DNA from: Platanthera guangdongensis
Lineage: Eukaryota; Streptophyta; Magnoliopsida; Asparagales; Orchidaceae
Reading direction: 5' to 3'
Assembly: GCA_039583875.1 (NCBI GenBank)
Contig: CM077167.1
Span: forward strand, 152,723,010-152,787,009
Length of the DNA stretch: 64,000 bases
The number at the start of each line of letters is the position of its first letter. The first letter of the stretch is position 1. The notes below the pieces were generated by a model. It was not told the DNA's origin. It saw nothing but the letters and a program-made list of their open reading frames with translations, and did not search any database. This document shows positions 10,598 to 21,180 of this stretch, in pieces. Both the position numbers and the translations under genes were made by a program.

Positions 10598-10688
10598 AGG
10601 ATTTCTCCCCTCTCATTCCCCCACACCATCCAACCCTCCTTCTCTCCATTTGCCCACCCGAAAACCACTTTTCCTCCATTTTTCTACA

Positions 10689-11646
10689 ATGCCCCGCCAC
10701 CACCCTCGCTCTACCGCTTCCTCCTCCGAGCACCCCGCGGATCACACTGCGGCGGAAGCCATGCTGCTCTTTGAAAAACAAACACAGCAAGAGCGCAGCA
10801 ATCGCCTACGCACCAAACCCCTTGGTGTGTTCTGCATTTTGGATTGGGCTATCCTCGCCATATTTGGAGCGGCGAATTTGGTGCGGGAATTTCTATCCAC
10901 CCCCGGATGGAGTTCCCTCTTCTCCATTTCCGAGCACACCTTCCTTGAGCTCACCGTCGAGTTCTTGGCTTCATTCGAGTTCCGTTGGGCGGCAAATGAT
11001 GATTTCATCATCTTTCGCATGGGTGGGGTGATGCATCAGCTCACCATCCGCCAACTCAATGTCATCATGGGCTTTTGCTCGGAGGCCTTCTCCCAATCTC
11101 CCGCTTATCTCGGTTTAATTACTGATTTCCCTCCCAATGTCAACCTTCTCACCTTTTGGGTGGAAATCAGTAATGACATCGCTCCCTATACCCCAAAGAA
11201 ATCCAAAGCCAGCCACCTCATTTCCCCTTGCCTTGCGCATTCTCCACAACCTCGTCACCTTCACTATTTTTGGTCGCGGCGACAGCCATGGAGTGGTGAC
11301 ACGGGTAGATTTACTATATTTATATAGTATGTTTTACCGAGTCCCGCTCAACCTTGGTTATATGCTCGCAATTTTCTTTCGGCACCAAGCCAAAAATGTG
11401 AGGTTGGGAGTGGTGCACAGCGGGAACTTCATCACTTTTCTCGCCAAGCAGATCGGGCTTTGGGATGCTCTTCTGCGACTCAGCTACGTGCAGACGCCGC
11501 AAGTCATCCAGTTCCAGACCCTTCAGGCCCTTGGCCTGGCGCGACGACGTGATGGAGAGTTTGAGGCTATCCCCCAAGCAGTCGGTGGCGGGGATCTTGA
11601 TCTGGATTGGGCTATTCTTTCTCGATGTCTAGAACTTGCCCTCTAG
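10689..11646 (+). pseudogene. Athila ORF1-like protein in the env-like position
   Basis: From ATG 10689 (MPRHHPRSTASSSEHPADH) the frame encodes a globular protein with FRMGGVMHQLTIRQLNVIMG and LNVIMGFCSEAFSQSP, which resemble the ATHILA ORF-1 family. After a +1 shift near 11215-11235 the same protein continues as FTIFGRGDSHGVVTRVDLLY and ends at TAG 11644. It lies downstream of integrase, where Athila elements carry their env-like gene. I see no clear signal peptide or transmembrane segment in the visible part, so an envelope role is not supported by sequence here. Apart from the shift, the ORF has no nonsense codons over about 310 codons. Its own upstream TATA box is unusual for an LTR element. 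Confidence 0.75.
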
Positions 11647-12564
11647 ATATTCTTAAGACTTTGCATAGGTTAAACTAATTAACATAAATATGATTTAGGC
11701 ACTTCTTTTGGCAAGTTTGAGCCTTTGCACCCTTACCAAACGTTTTATCTTTGTTAAGCCAATTTGAGCCTATACCCTTCCTTTTGTTTTAGCTCCACCA
11801 ACGCTTAACCAAAGCCTAAAAGGCATCCTAATTACACACCTATGATCAAGCTTGACATTATATATACCAGTTTATGAGTGATTAGGAGCCATTTTATGTT
11901 GGTGACTAATTGAAGAAAGAGTTCTTTAATTTTTCATTCCTCCTCTAAAAAAAGAAAAAAAAAGAGAAAAGAAAAAAAAATGAAAAAAAAATATATATAA
12001 AAATGATGAAAATAAATAGAGGAAGTTGGAAAAATTTTACAACATGTTAAGAAAAAAAAATAAAGGAATTTAGAAATTGGCGGAATTCTACAATTTATTT
12101 ATTTTGTGCAAGCTCTCTCTAGGTTTTGGTGTGTTTACCCTTCGTTTTTCTTCTTTGATTTTCCAAACCATAAAACCTAAGCCTACATTTCAACCTAGTT
12201 AAGCCCTACTGATTTGTGCTTATAAGTTAAACTAGTGTCATGGCGAGAGTGTGAAAAGGCAAGCCTATGGCCATCGACATTGATGGATTTCTTTGGAGGG
12301 TACCCTGATCTCGATTTGTGCAATGTTATCTTAGTAAGCACGCTACTTTTTACCTAGACGTGATTTTAAGATTTAACGGGTTTTCATTTTCGAAGTAAAA
12401 ATAATAAGTGAAAATATATTTTAGAAAAATAAAAACTAATTTGTATGCTGAGTATGTTTTTCTACAAAAATAACTACGTGCATAGGCGTAAGACTTTGCA
12501 TTATACTCCTTAGGTTCAATTTTCGTTTCTAGCGTTAAAATTTTTCTACTCTACATGAAAAGTT
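11647..12564 (+). other. Athila 3' noncoding region
   Basis: About 900 bp between the third ORF and the polypurine region contain no ORF I can support. Notable are A-rich low-complexity stretches near 11945-12060. The region is ordinary for Athila elements, which have long 3' noncoding parts. Confidence 0.5.
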
Positions 12565-12603
12565 GTTTGCTCGGGACGAGCAAACGAGTAAGTATGGGGT
12601 ATT
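12565..12603 (+). other. Hairpin and polypurine tract before the Athila 3' LTR
   Basis: GTTTGCTCG and CGAGCAAAC (12565-12573 and 12577-12585) form a perfect 9-bp stem around the loop GGA. They are followed by the purine-rich stretch AGTAAGTATGGGGTATT and then the LTR at 12604. The CTCGGGACGAGCAAA motif next to the polypurine tract is common in Athila/Tat elements. The polypurine tract primes plus-strand DNA. Confidence 0.7.
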
Positions 12604-13820
12604 TGATAACTCTAATTTTATCCATACTTTTATATAATTTTTATTTAATAATTAATTAGATTTAAATATATTATATGATTTTATTATCTAAATTTCCTTA
12701 TTTTATATTATTTTAGGATCAATATGTGCTGCAGATATCATTATGGAGTCTACAAGATTGATCCGGAGACAAAGCTGGACAAAGCTGAAAAAATTGCAAA
12801 GTGCACGCCCAGGTCACGGGCGTGACCACCAGGTCACGGGCGTGACATCAAGGCGTGACCCCGGCACGTGCTCTAGAGCTCAATGCCACGCCATTTAAAA
12901 GTACACGCCCATTGGTCACGGGTGTGACAATGCTAACACGGGCGTGTCCGCCAGGCGTGACATGGTGATGATGATCCAGAACTCCAATCCACGTCGGATT
13001 AAAGTTACACGCCCTGACACGGGCGTGCCATGTTGGTCACGGGCATGACACCTAGTCGTGATATCCCGGCATGCCAAATTAAAGCTGCAGTTTCAAGATC
13101 TGGCGGTTTTGCAAGACACGCCCTTGGTCACGGGCGTGACCATGGGCGTGACCATTCCAACAACCGCCGAAGTTCCTCCCGCCATTTCGGCTTCCTGCCG
13201 TTTTCAGCAACTGTCAAGACACTCCCCTAGGCGGGAAGAAGAAACGGCGGGAGGAACTTCGGTCGTTGTTGGAAGGGTCACGCCCATGGTCACGCCTGTG
13301 ACCAAGGGCGTGTCTTGCAAAACCGCCAGATCTTGAAACTGCAGCTTTAATTTTGCAGTCGGGATGTCACGGCTAGGCATCACGCCTGTGACCAACATGG
13401 CACACCCGTGTCAGGGCGTGTAACTTAATCCCATGTGGATTGGAATTCTGGATCATCATCACCGTATCACGCCTGGCGGACACGCCCATGTTAGCATGGT
13501 CATGCCCGTGACCAATAGGCGTGTACATTTAAATGATGTGGCATTGATCTCTAGAGCACGCGCCAGGGTCACGCCTTGATGTCACGCCCGTGACCTGGTG
13601 GTCACGCCCGTGACCTGGGCGTGTACTTTGCAATTTTTCAGCTTTGTCCAGCTTTGTCTCTTGATCAATCTTATAGACTCCATATTGATATTTGCAACCC
13701 ATATTGATCCTAAAATAAGAAAATAAGGAAATTTAGATAATAAAATCATAGAATATATTAAAAACTAATTAATTATTAAATAAACATTATATAAAAATAT
13801 GGATAAAATTAGAGTTATCA
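12604..13820 (+). mobile_element. Athila 3' LTR forming a near-perfect long palindrome
   Basis: The LTR begins TGATAACTCTAATTTTATCC and ends with the inverse, ...TAGAGTTATCA. The two halves (about 12604-13201 and 13229-13820) are reverse complements of each other along their whole length, with scattered mismatches. The spacer around 13202-13228 is short. Both halves carry the TCACGGGCGTGAC array. The left edge has a polypurine tract and the right edge meets element A exactly after CA, so both ends behave as LTR ends. Either this family's LTR is naturally a foldback, or one half replaced the other by inverted duplication. The 5' LTR is not in the window for comparison. Confidence 0.75.
12805..13620. 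repeat. Palindromic CpG array in Athila LTR (both arms)
   Basis: Repeated GTCACGGGCGTGAC-type near-palindromes of 12-16 bp occur in both arms of the inverted LTR, in mirror-image order. Variants such as CACGGGTGTGAC and CACGGGCATGAC differ mainly by C-to-T or G-to-A changes at CpG. Confidence 0.85.
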
Positions 13821-14340
13821 CATCGCCGCCCTGAGTTCGGGGGGGGGGGGGGGGAAATCCTTATAATTTGGTTAGCATAGATGACCGTTACTTTTGTTTG
13901 CCACCATTGCGGTGGATTGTTACTTGCAGGTGTTGTGGAGCCAAGTGGTAAAAAGCGGGCAAAAGTCCATGCTGCTGAGCCGGCCCTCGAAGGCCTAATT
14001 TTTTAGTGTTTACTTTATTTCTCATGTGTGACCGGCCTGCGTACCGAGGTTTCGAAAACCGTTTAATTTGAGTAAACTATTGTAAAGCCATAAGGACGTG
14101 TACTGGTGTATTGTACATTCATTCCTTCTGGTTTTGTTTAGTGGACATTCATGCTGTTGGCGGGGTTCTTTATTTATTGTAACTTTTAAATTGTTTCTGC
14201 TAGAATGCACTCTAAGTAGGACGTTGATTCTTAGTTGGATGGTTTCCATTGAGTAATCTTCTAGTCTGTCTGTAGTATATGACGTCGGGCCCCGGCTAGA
14301 CCTACTTCTATATGCTATGCAGCGGATAGGGGGTTTTACA
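13821..14340 (+). mobile_element. Partial 5' LTR of element A
   Basis: The sequence matches the reverse complement of the element F LTRs (for example the GCCGGCCCTCGAAGGCCTAA stretch near 13980) and ends GGGGGTTTTACA at 14340, followed by a primer-site remnant. A run of 16 G at 13839-13854 replaces the GGGGGCGGG segment of F. It may be a real expansion or an assembly artefact. Confidence 0.85.
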
Positions 14341-14562
14341 ATTTGTTATCAGACTACTTGTTTCGGTCAACTTAAATGAATTCATGTGCAAATTCTTTTA
14401 AGGGGTGGTGATCACATGTGTGTGCGTCATCATTATAACATAAAAGAACCCATGAATGTCCATTTAGAAATGAAAATACAGGTATTTGGGGAACTTACGT
14501 GCTCCTATAATTGCTTTTCGCAATTTTGTTTGGTCGCTTAACGGTATTTTGTACAACTATAG
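14341..14562 (+). other. Degraded primer binding site and leader of element A
   Basis: TTTGTTATCAGACTACTTG at 14342-14360 corresponds to TTTGGTATCAGACTACTGG of element F, itself an initiator-Met tRNA match, with two changes. The leader has no ORF and ends with CTATAG directly before the gag frame, as in F. Confidence 0.7.
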
Positions 14563-15702
14563 GTGACTAGAAGTGGTGCTTGGCCGTCAGAATGCCCGGT
14601 TTCTGAGGCTAGTAGCGCACTGAATGTTGCGCCTGCTACACCTCCCTCGGCAGAAATCATACGATTGGTGTCCGAAGCGATGTTTGTTATGATCAACGTG
14701 CAACCTATAAGGCAAATGCAGCATCCCGCTCCTACGATGGAGCAGGTACCGCTTCAAACGAATGAACCGAGAAGGGTGGAGCAGGTGGTACTGGAGCCTT
14801 TGGTGCCTAGGAGAGCAACTGAAAGGCAGCTCTAACATGTTATGGGCTTCTATCCTCCGGTGTTCTCAGGGACGGGAACCCCATCCCAAGCAGAGGATTG
14901 GCTCTCCCGAGTGAAGTGAGTACTGACAGCTACTGAAACGAAGAGTGGCAGATGACCACTATAGTTATATTCCTGTTGGACGGAGATGCTAGGCTGTGGT
15001 GGGAAGGTTTGGAGCTACATCACTTGAGGGGAAGACAACTTACGGACATCACGATGTAGGAGTTTTCGAGACTATTCTTGGCAAGGTACCTTCCCTCGGC
15101 TCAGAGGATAACATTGGAGAATGAGTCCTAAAAGCTGACATAAGGAGAGAGTAGCGTGGATGAGTATCTCCACAAATTTACTCGGTTGGGTCGGTACTCT
15201 AGCTCCACATTCCCGGAAGAGGAGCGTAAGGAAAACTGATTCTATGAAGGTTTGAGAGATTACTTAAGGCTACTGCTCTCGGGTCCTATGACGCAGGGCT
15301 TCTTGACCCTGTTCAATACGGCTCGGTCATTGGAAAAGGATTTGAAGAATGTACAAGCGAAGAAAAACTCTGGTGTTAAGAAGACTGAGTTCAAGGTGTC
15401 GGCTAACTCAAAGCCTGCATACCGTAGGTGGTCTAAGAAGGCTAGGACTTCGGGTCCAGCCCCTTCTTCCAAGGCTTCTGGGGCGACTACGGGTCGGACC
15501 CCGGGCGCATACTTTACTTGTGGAAAGCCAGTACACTTTGCCCAAGACAGCTGGAGCGGACATCCCAAGTCCGAGAGGAAGCCTGGAGCAACTTATGAGG
15601 AAAAGGGCAAGGCGGTGAAGTAAACTACATCCCATTATGCTCAACCTAGAGTGTATAATCTTGGCCAGCAGGAGGCCATCAAGCAAGCGGATGTGGTGAC
15701 AG
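14563..15702 (+). pseudogene. Element A gag
   Basis: The frame begins without an ATG (GTG ACT AGA AGT, TRSGAWPSECPVSEASSAL) and matches element F gag closely (ERQL...GTPSQAEDWLSRVK; later LRLLLSGPMTQGFLTLFNTA). Nonsense codons occur near 14835, 14918 and 15058, with frame changes between. The zinc knuckle near 15505-15560 reads YFTCGKPVHFAQDSW, so both the first and last Cys of the CCHC motif are lost. The frame then runs through KGKAVK-stop into YNLGQQEAIKQADVVTG and the intron. It is non-functional. Confidence 0.87.
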
Positions 15703-15777
15703 GTACGGTTCAAATTTATAGCAAGTTAATTTTTAAATACTTGTTATGCGCGTGTTACCTTACCACTGCTTGTATAG
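15703..15777 (+). other. Putative intron between gag and protease, element A
   Basis: The boundaries are ACAG/GTACGG and TGTATAG/GCTTTG, with a CCTTACC branch-point-like sequence 16-22 bases before the acceptor. The length is 75 bp. It is homologous to the 76-bp segment in element F. Splicing would join VVTG to FVLICEN in frame with the protease. In this copy the segment also happens to be open in frame. Confidence 0.6.
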
Positions 15778-15858
15778 GCTTTGTTTTGATTTGTGAGAAT
15801 TCGGCAAGAGCACTCTTTGATACGGGAGCTTCACACTCATTTTTTTCCGAAGGATTCA
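15778..15858 (+). pseudogene. Element A aspartic protease, N-terminal fragment
   Basis: FVLICENSARALFDTGASHS contains the DTG active-site triad of gypsy proteases. The frame leaves homology with element F at about 15858 after the EGF stretch and runs into reverse-complement copia RT sequence. Only about 27 codons remain. Confidence 0.8.
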
Positions 15859-16627
15859 CGACAAAATCTTACCGTCTATTTCCCTAAGAATTAATGTTTT
15901 GTCTATCTTTCCTCTTATGAACATGTTCTTAAGAAGAAAGCTAGACAGCGTTTCATACCAAGCTCGGAGAGCTTGTTTTAAGCCGTATAGGGCTTTATTA
16001 AGAAAATATACATAATCAGGGAAAGTTTAGTTGACAAAACCTAGGGGTTGTGCTATGTATACTTCCTCTTTTAGATCTCCATTGAGGAATTCTAACTTCA
16101 CATCCATCTGATAGACCTAAAGCCCTTGTGAGCAGCATACACAAGAAACAACTTGATCGCTTCGAGTCGGGCCACTGGAGCAAAGATCTGATCGAAGTCG
16201 ATCCCTTCTTCTTATTTGTACCCTTAAGCTACAAGCCTGAATTTATTCTTTATAATCACTCCATTTTCGTCCATCCTATTTCTGAATACCCATTTGGTAC
16301 TGATCATGTTTTGTCCTTTGGGCCTGGGCACCAACTCCAAAATCTTGTATCTTTCAAACTGCTTGAGCTCCTCTTGCATAGCCATAATCCAAGAGGTATT
16401 TTTCTTTACTTCTTCAAACTTCTTTTGCTCAACCTGAGATAGAAAGCTAAGATGTAGAAATTCGTTAGCAGTACCACTTCTGGTTTTAACATCGTCGTCT
16501 GGCTCTCCAATTTTTAGATTAATCAGGTGATCTCTTAGGTGATTGAATGCTAGATTTCTTCCTCTCCCACCAGCAGTTCTGCCGCATCTGTTGCATCCCC
16601 TGTAGGTTGAGGTAGTTCTTTATCTAT
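15859..16627 (-). pseudogene. Copia 3 reverse transcriptase N-terminal part and linker
   Basis: On the minus strand, in several frames, it encodes the start of copia RT: the KRYKILELVPRPK block, an RT core with stops, and near 15930-15870 GKIDKTLILRE. It ends before the YVDD motif at the junction with element A. The upstream linker (near 16450-16620) is degenerate. The order and similarity to copia 2 RT support the call. It is truncated and frameshifted. Confidence 0.75.
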
Positions 16628-17440
16628 TCATTCTTCATACACCATACTTGGATCGATGACCTTGACTGATCTTGGAGTATCTTCTTTGACAGCTTCTTCC
16701 AAGATTAGTTCCCTCAACCTGGTACCTGCATCTACACCAACAACACTAGACGAGCTACTTTGAAGCATTCTTGTCTCATCAAATACAACATTTACAGATT
16801 TTTCTACCACTGGGGTTTTCTTGTTAAAAATTCTATAGGTCTTACTGTGGCTGTTATACCCTATAAAAATACCTTCAAAACATTTTTCACTAAACTTCGT
16901 GCGATAATACTTCCCATTGTTAAGTATGAAGCATTTACTGTCAAAGATCCTAAAGTAGGACATAGTCAGTTTTTATCCCTTCAACAGTTCATAGGAAGTC
17001 TTACGATGGCTTTTATTGATTAATGCTCTGTTTTGCACGTGAGAAGCTGGGTTGACTGCTTTTGCCTAGAAGTACTCTGGTAGTGAAGCGTCATTCAACA
17101 TAGTTGTACATGCTTCAATGAGTGTTTTATTACTTCTTTCAGCAACTCCATTTTGTTGTGGGGTACGTGGAGAGGAAAACTCATGAAAGATATCTTGACT
17201 TCCACAGAATTCTGTCATGGCACCGGACTCAAATTCTGTTCCATGATCACTTGTGATTTTAACACCTAAGCAGTTTAATTCATTTTGAATTTGCCTAACA
17301 AAATTAGTGAAACTTCAAAGTTGTCTGACTTGTGTTTTAGAAAGAACACCCAAGTAAAATGAGAGTAGTCATCAACAATGACTAATGTATTGACTTTACC
17401 TCCTAAACTGTGAATTGGCATAGGATCGAATAAGTCCATA
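16628..17440 (-). pseudogene. Copia 3 integrase
   Basis: The minus-strand frames encode HMDLFDPMPIHSLGGKVNT and VIVDDYSHFTWVFFLKHKSD at 17440-17330, then [19 protein letters not shown] sequence near 17170-17100 in another frame. The C-terminal part is SYFRIFDSKCFILNNGKYY and SKTYRIFNKKTPVVEKSVNV (16963-16628). The integrase core motifs are recognisable but frames change repeatedly. It is cut at 17440 by unit B. The missing start of the domain is found beyond B, at 22360. Confidence 0.8.
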
Positions 17441-18099
17441 TGTTTAAGACCCTCCCCCTCAACCTTAGACCAGGTCAAGTTGGGTCGGAGACGAGTCTTA
17501 CCGCCCAAGACGGCCACCGTATGCTATCCATGTCGCAACAACCCACTCACCGAGCAAAGAATGATCGCCCTGTTAGGCTATGGAAACTCATCACATCAGA
17601 TCACAATGGATGTAAATCAAAAATCCATTTATATATATAACAAAGGTCGTAGCCATAAGTTTATAAATGCGGCCCATCGGGCAAAAGAAAACTAAAACAC
17701 TCTCTCTACTTTTACCAAGCTAAGGGCTCATATATCTAAGGACTGGAGATGAGACTGGTGCTTCTGCTTATGGCGGCACTAAGATAGGTATGCTGTCACA
17801 CGCTATCTGGGCCACACACTGCTCTATCTCCTTTGAATGGTTATTTAAATAACTGCTAGTCACAAGTCTAAGTGGATTCACGCCTCCTCCCCAAGATCTC
17901 TAAACTTGGAGACAAGTGTGATCCTCAATACTATCAACAATAGCCGAAGCAAAAGAGAGTTAGTACAGTATTGCATATATATGTTAGGAGCAACCATAAA
18001 ATAAGGTGCAACACAGTATAACTGAAATATCAGCAGTAATATACATCTGTTATAAAAAAAAAGCTCCACTAGCACATCAACACATCAGGTATTCAGAAC

Positions 18100-18270
18100 G
18101 TGTATTCATACTACAGGCATTCAAGCTGCGCATACACCACATACTTTCGTGCACATACCGCAGGCATTCATAGCCATGCGCATACAACAAGCATTCACAG
18201 TCGTGCACATACCACAGACATTTACAGCCGCTCACATACCGCAGGCATTCAAACCTGTGCACACCCACTA
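18100..18270. repeat. Short tandem repeat in unit B (about 25-bp period)
   Basis: Units resembling GCACATACCGCAGGCATTCA are repeated about seven times with substitutions. Confidence 0.75.
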
Positions 18271-18889
18271 TGTCGGCATAGATTGGACCGCTTCTCTTCC
18301 AGCAGGGAAGCGAACCTCACGGACCTCACCGATGTGGTCGTCGGTGATAGTGGCCAGTCCTGCCACTTCTGGGTGTGGACGTACCACACTACCCAAGACC
18401 CAACGTACAACACTGTGTACTCTTGGAAGTGAGCGACATCCGGCGATTCCGTATTTTGGTCGATTAGCGAAGGAAACCCAACGGGGAAAAACATAATGGT
18501 CAGTCACCCGTGGTACGTATCTTCATGTTGCCTTGAGTCGTCAACCTTCCTACACTGGTACATACGGTCTACGACCATTACCAACCCTCCTCTTTTTACC
18601 ACAACTAATTCACAAGCATTTTAATAGACAAGTAACTTGCATATATTCGGTCTGGGATGGATTGTCCTACATGATATGAAATATTTCGGGCAAGTGTCCT
18701 TCTCAAATTAACGTGATGCTCAGCTTCATACAAGGAGTGCAATGAGCAAAGGAGCATGTTATTTTTGGCTAACCTTGGAGGAATAACTTAACTTTCAGTT
18801 ATCCCCAACTAACGCGCTAACAAAAAGCCAATCGCTTGTCAGAGTAGGACTCGAGTTTAGAAATGCAGAAACAATAAATTAGATAAATA

Positions 18890-19290
18890 AGAGCAGTAAG
18901 CAAATATTTCAGTGAAATATACTGCAGAAATAGGTACTGAAGTAAAGTACGAATTGTAGTAATGAAATGCTGAACTGTAAAGGCACTGATGTAAAGTGCT
19001 GAAATAAACTGGACCAGTATGAGATTGGAATAGTACTGAATATAAAAAATATAATTTAAGTACTAAAATGAACTTGAACAGTATAGGACTGGAGTAGTAC
19101 TGAATATAAAGAACTATAATTAAAGTACTAAAAGGAACTTGACAAGTACAGGATTGGAGTAGTACTTAAAAGGAATGAACTGAACTGTAAGTAAATAAGC
19201 AGGACCAGTTTTATATTGGAGTACTGAAAAGAAAGAACTGAACTAAAATAAATAAAGGAACTGGACCAGTACAAGACTGGAATAAATTAT
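18890..19290. repeat. Tandem repeat in unit B (about 60-bp period)
   Basis: Degenerate units contain GGACCAGTA..GACTGGA followed by AGTACTGAATATAAAGAACT, repeated four to six times. Confidence 0.7.
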
Positions 19291-19327
19291 AAAGAAAATG
19301 GTTAGTAATCCAATCACTCCATTTAGA

Positions 19328-19545
19328 GGCTTCAGTTCTGTCTCCGTTCTCAGGAGGCATGTTCAGTTCCATCTCCGTTCTCAGGAGGCAAGTTCAGTTC
19401 TATCTCCGCTCTCATGAGGCAAGTTCAGTTCCATCTCCGTTCTCAGGAGGAAAGTTCAGTTCCATCTTCATTCTTAGAAAGCAAGTTCAGTTTTATCTCT
19501 GTTCGCAGGAGGCAAGTTCAGTTCCATTTCTATTCTTAGAAAGCT
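19328..19545. repeat. Tandem repeat in unit B (about 31-bp period)
   Basis: Seven units resemble CAGTTCCATCTCCGTTCTCA followed by GGAGGCAAGTT. The middle copies are nearly identical. Confidence 0.85.
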
Positions 19546-19559
19546 TCTTTTGGGTTTCA

Positions 19560-21170
19560 CCAATTATTAGTCTCTGATATTAAATTCAGTTGCGTCTCTT
19601 AATCACGGCTTAATCAGACATATATTTAGGGATTACCACCTTATTATAATAATTTGGTCCTCGTTATAAGGATTACTGAGGGACAAATATTCGCAAGAGG
19701 TTTAATATCATCTCTTAACCTCTATTGTTCGCATCAGAGCGAATCAAGTTTCTATGTTAAGCCCAATATCATTTTTTCCAATTTAAACATCTTTTATGTA
19801 TCAATGAGTCAGAAATTGAGCAAACCAGAACTCGAGGTTGAATTTGCCAAAATATAAACCTCAAGAGTTCCTCGAGTTATTTTGAGATTCAATTGAGCTT
19901 CAATAATTCATTAAACATCGAACAAATCCGTATTTTTTATATTTAAAAATAAGACGTATTTCAAATCACCAAACTATGACAGTGGGTTTAAATAAAAAAT
20001 ACATGTTCCTCAAAATAATTTTCATCGCTTTGAGCTCTTACATAGCCTCTAACATTATATAAAATATTCTCGAGTTAAATCAATTCATTAAAATGCCAGA
20101 AATGCCTCAAAATTCCTCGTATATGTTCAAATCATATGTTTAACCCTAGGAATTTCTTATAAGATATAAGATATTTTAATCGGAATATTTTGTGTATAAT
20201 AATCTTTAAATTAATCTCAAGCATGATTTAAAATCTCAAAAATAGCAGGAATGCTCGAAAATTTTTCAGATTTCATCATGACATGGCTTTAGTAAATATA
20301 AATCATCCATGAGATTTTACGAGATTTTGATTTGGAAAATTTTCCTCTATTAATTTTCAAAGGTGAAAACCAACACTTTAAAAGCTTGAAAAATATCAAA
20401 GCATAACAAAAAATCTCGAAACCTTTATAGAGCATGCATAAGGGATTTAACTATCACTGATAATTTTATCAGATTTTTAGGAGCAATTTATGTCCCCCAG
20501 ATTAGCCAAATTAACACTATTTTAATTTTTAAAATTATCAAATAGTGTCTGAAAAATCTACAATTTTTGTTAGGTATAGCTGACACTAAGAGTAACATTT
20601 TTTTATGTACAAAATTTTTTCACCAGGGCTCTAGTTTATTCTCAGAAAAATCAAAATCCATTTTTGCTATAATATTATAATATTTATAAAAAATTATAAA
20701 AACATAATTTTTTTATAACCTTCTTCCCCATGAACCAGAAACCGCCCATTACGGGCCTTCCCAATCGCCGACCGGCCGGCGGCCGGCCATAACTCCACCC
20801 CCGGCCGACTCCTCGGGGGTGGGGGGGGGGTGGCGATCCCTCTGGCAGTGGTCCGGTGGCCTACCGCTGCCGGCCTCCGCCGCCCAAAACCAACAAGAGC
20901 ACCTCCGTTAGAGGGGAGGTGGTGCCGAGGTGGCGCTACGGCCACTGGAGGTTACATGCATCACGTCCAAAAGTTTGAGAGGGAGGAGAGAAGATGATTT
21001 CCACCTTGTTTGCGGTCTTCGACGGCTTCCGGTGAGATCCTCCATTAGAGGTGCCAAGCTGGTGGAGCTCGGCTTTTCTTCCTCCAGCGAGGTGGAGTTC
21101 CAACAGGGGGGAGGGATGGGGTGGTTTTGAGTTGGGGAAGAGGAGTGAGCTTGTAGGAGGAGGTGGGGTC
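19560..21170. other. Unit B middle: AT-rich part then GC-rich promoter-proximal block
   Basis: 19560-20700 is AT-rich and holds nothing I recognise. 20740-21170 is GC-rich with palindromic CCGGCCGGCGGCCGG and a G run at 20819-20830. No gene is supported. Confidence 0.5.
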
Positions 21171-21172
21171 CA

Positions 21173-21180
21173 TTTTATAG
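21173..21180 (+). promoter_or_regulatory. TATA-like box in unit B
   Basis: TTTTATAG follows the GC-rich block, as CTATATAG follows a similar block in unit C (27331). This suggests that B reads toward the right. It rests on sequence and placement only. Confidence 0.4.

Larger units (their letters stand above)
7767..13820 (+). mobile_element. Athila-like gypsy element, 3' two-thirds
   Basis: The plus-strand order is end of reverse transcriptase, RNase H, integrase, a spacer with a palindrome array, a third ORF resembling Athila ORF1, a polypurine region and a 3' LTR. RT and RNase H before integrase is the gypsy order. The sequence style ([23 protein letters not shown]) is that of the Athila lineage. 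The 5' part lies on the far side of copia 1, left of the window. The right end (GTTATCA at 13820) abuts LTR sequence of Tekay-like element A, so this element inserted into that LTR. Several frameshifts and one nonsense codon make this copy defective. Confidence 0.88.
13821..15858 (+). mobile_element. Tekay/Del-like gypsy element A, truncated
   Basis: This is a plus-strand remnant: the distal part of the 5' LTR (13821-14340), a degraded primer binding site, gag, an intron and the start of the protease. It is closely related to complete element F; gag and protease align along their length. It is cut at about 15858, where copia 3 RT sequence on the other strand begins. The LTR is interrupted at its left by the Athila element. 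Confidence 0.88.

Noticed and set aside
10650..10688. Start of the Athila third ORF upstream at 10650
   Set aside because: There is no ATG at 10650; the first ATG in this frame with a good context is at 10689.
13839..13854. G run as a G-quadruplex or regulatory element
   Set aside because: A single uninterrupted run of 16 G, like those near 38590 and 44573, is more likely a homopolymer expansion or sequencing artefact.
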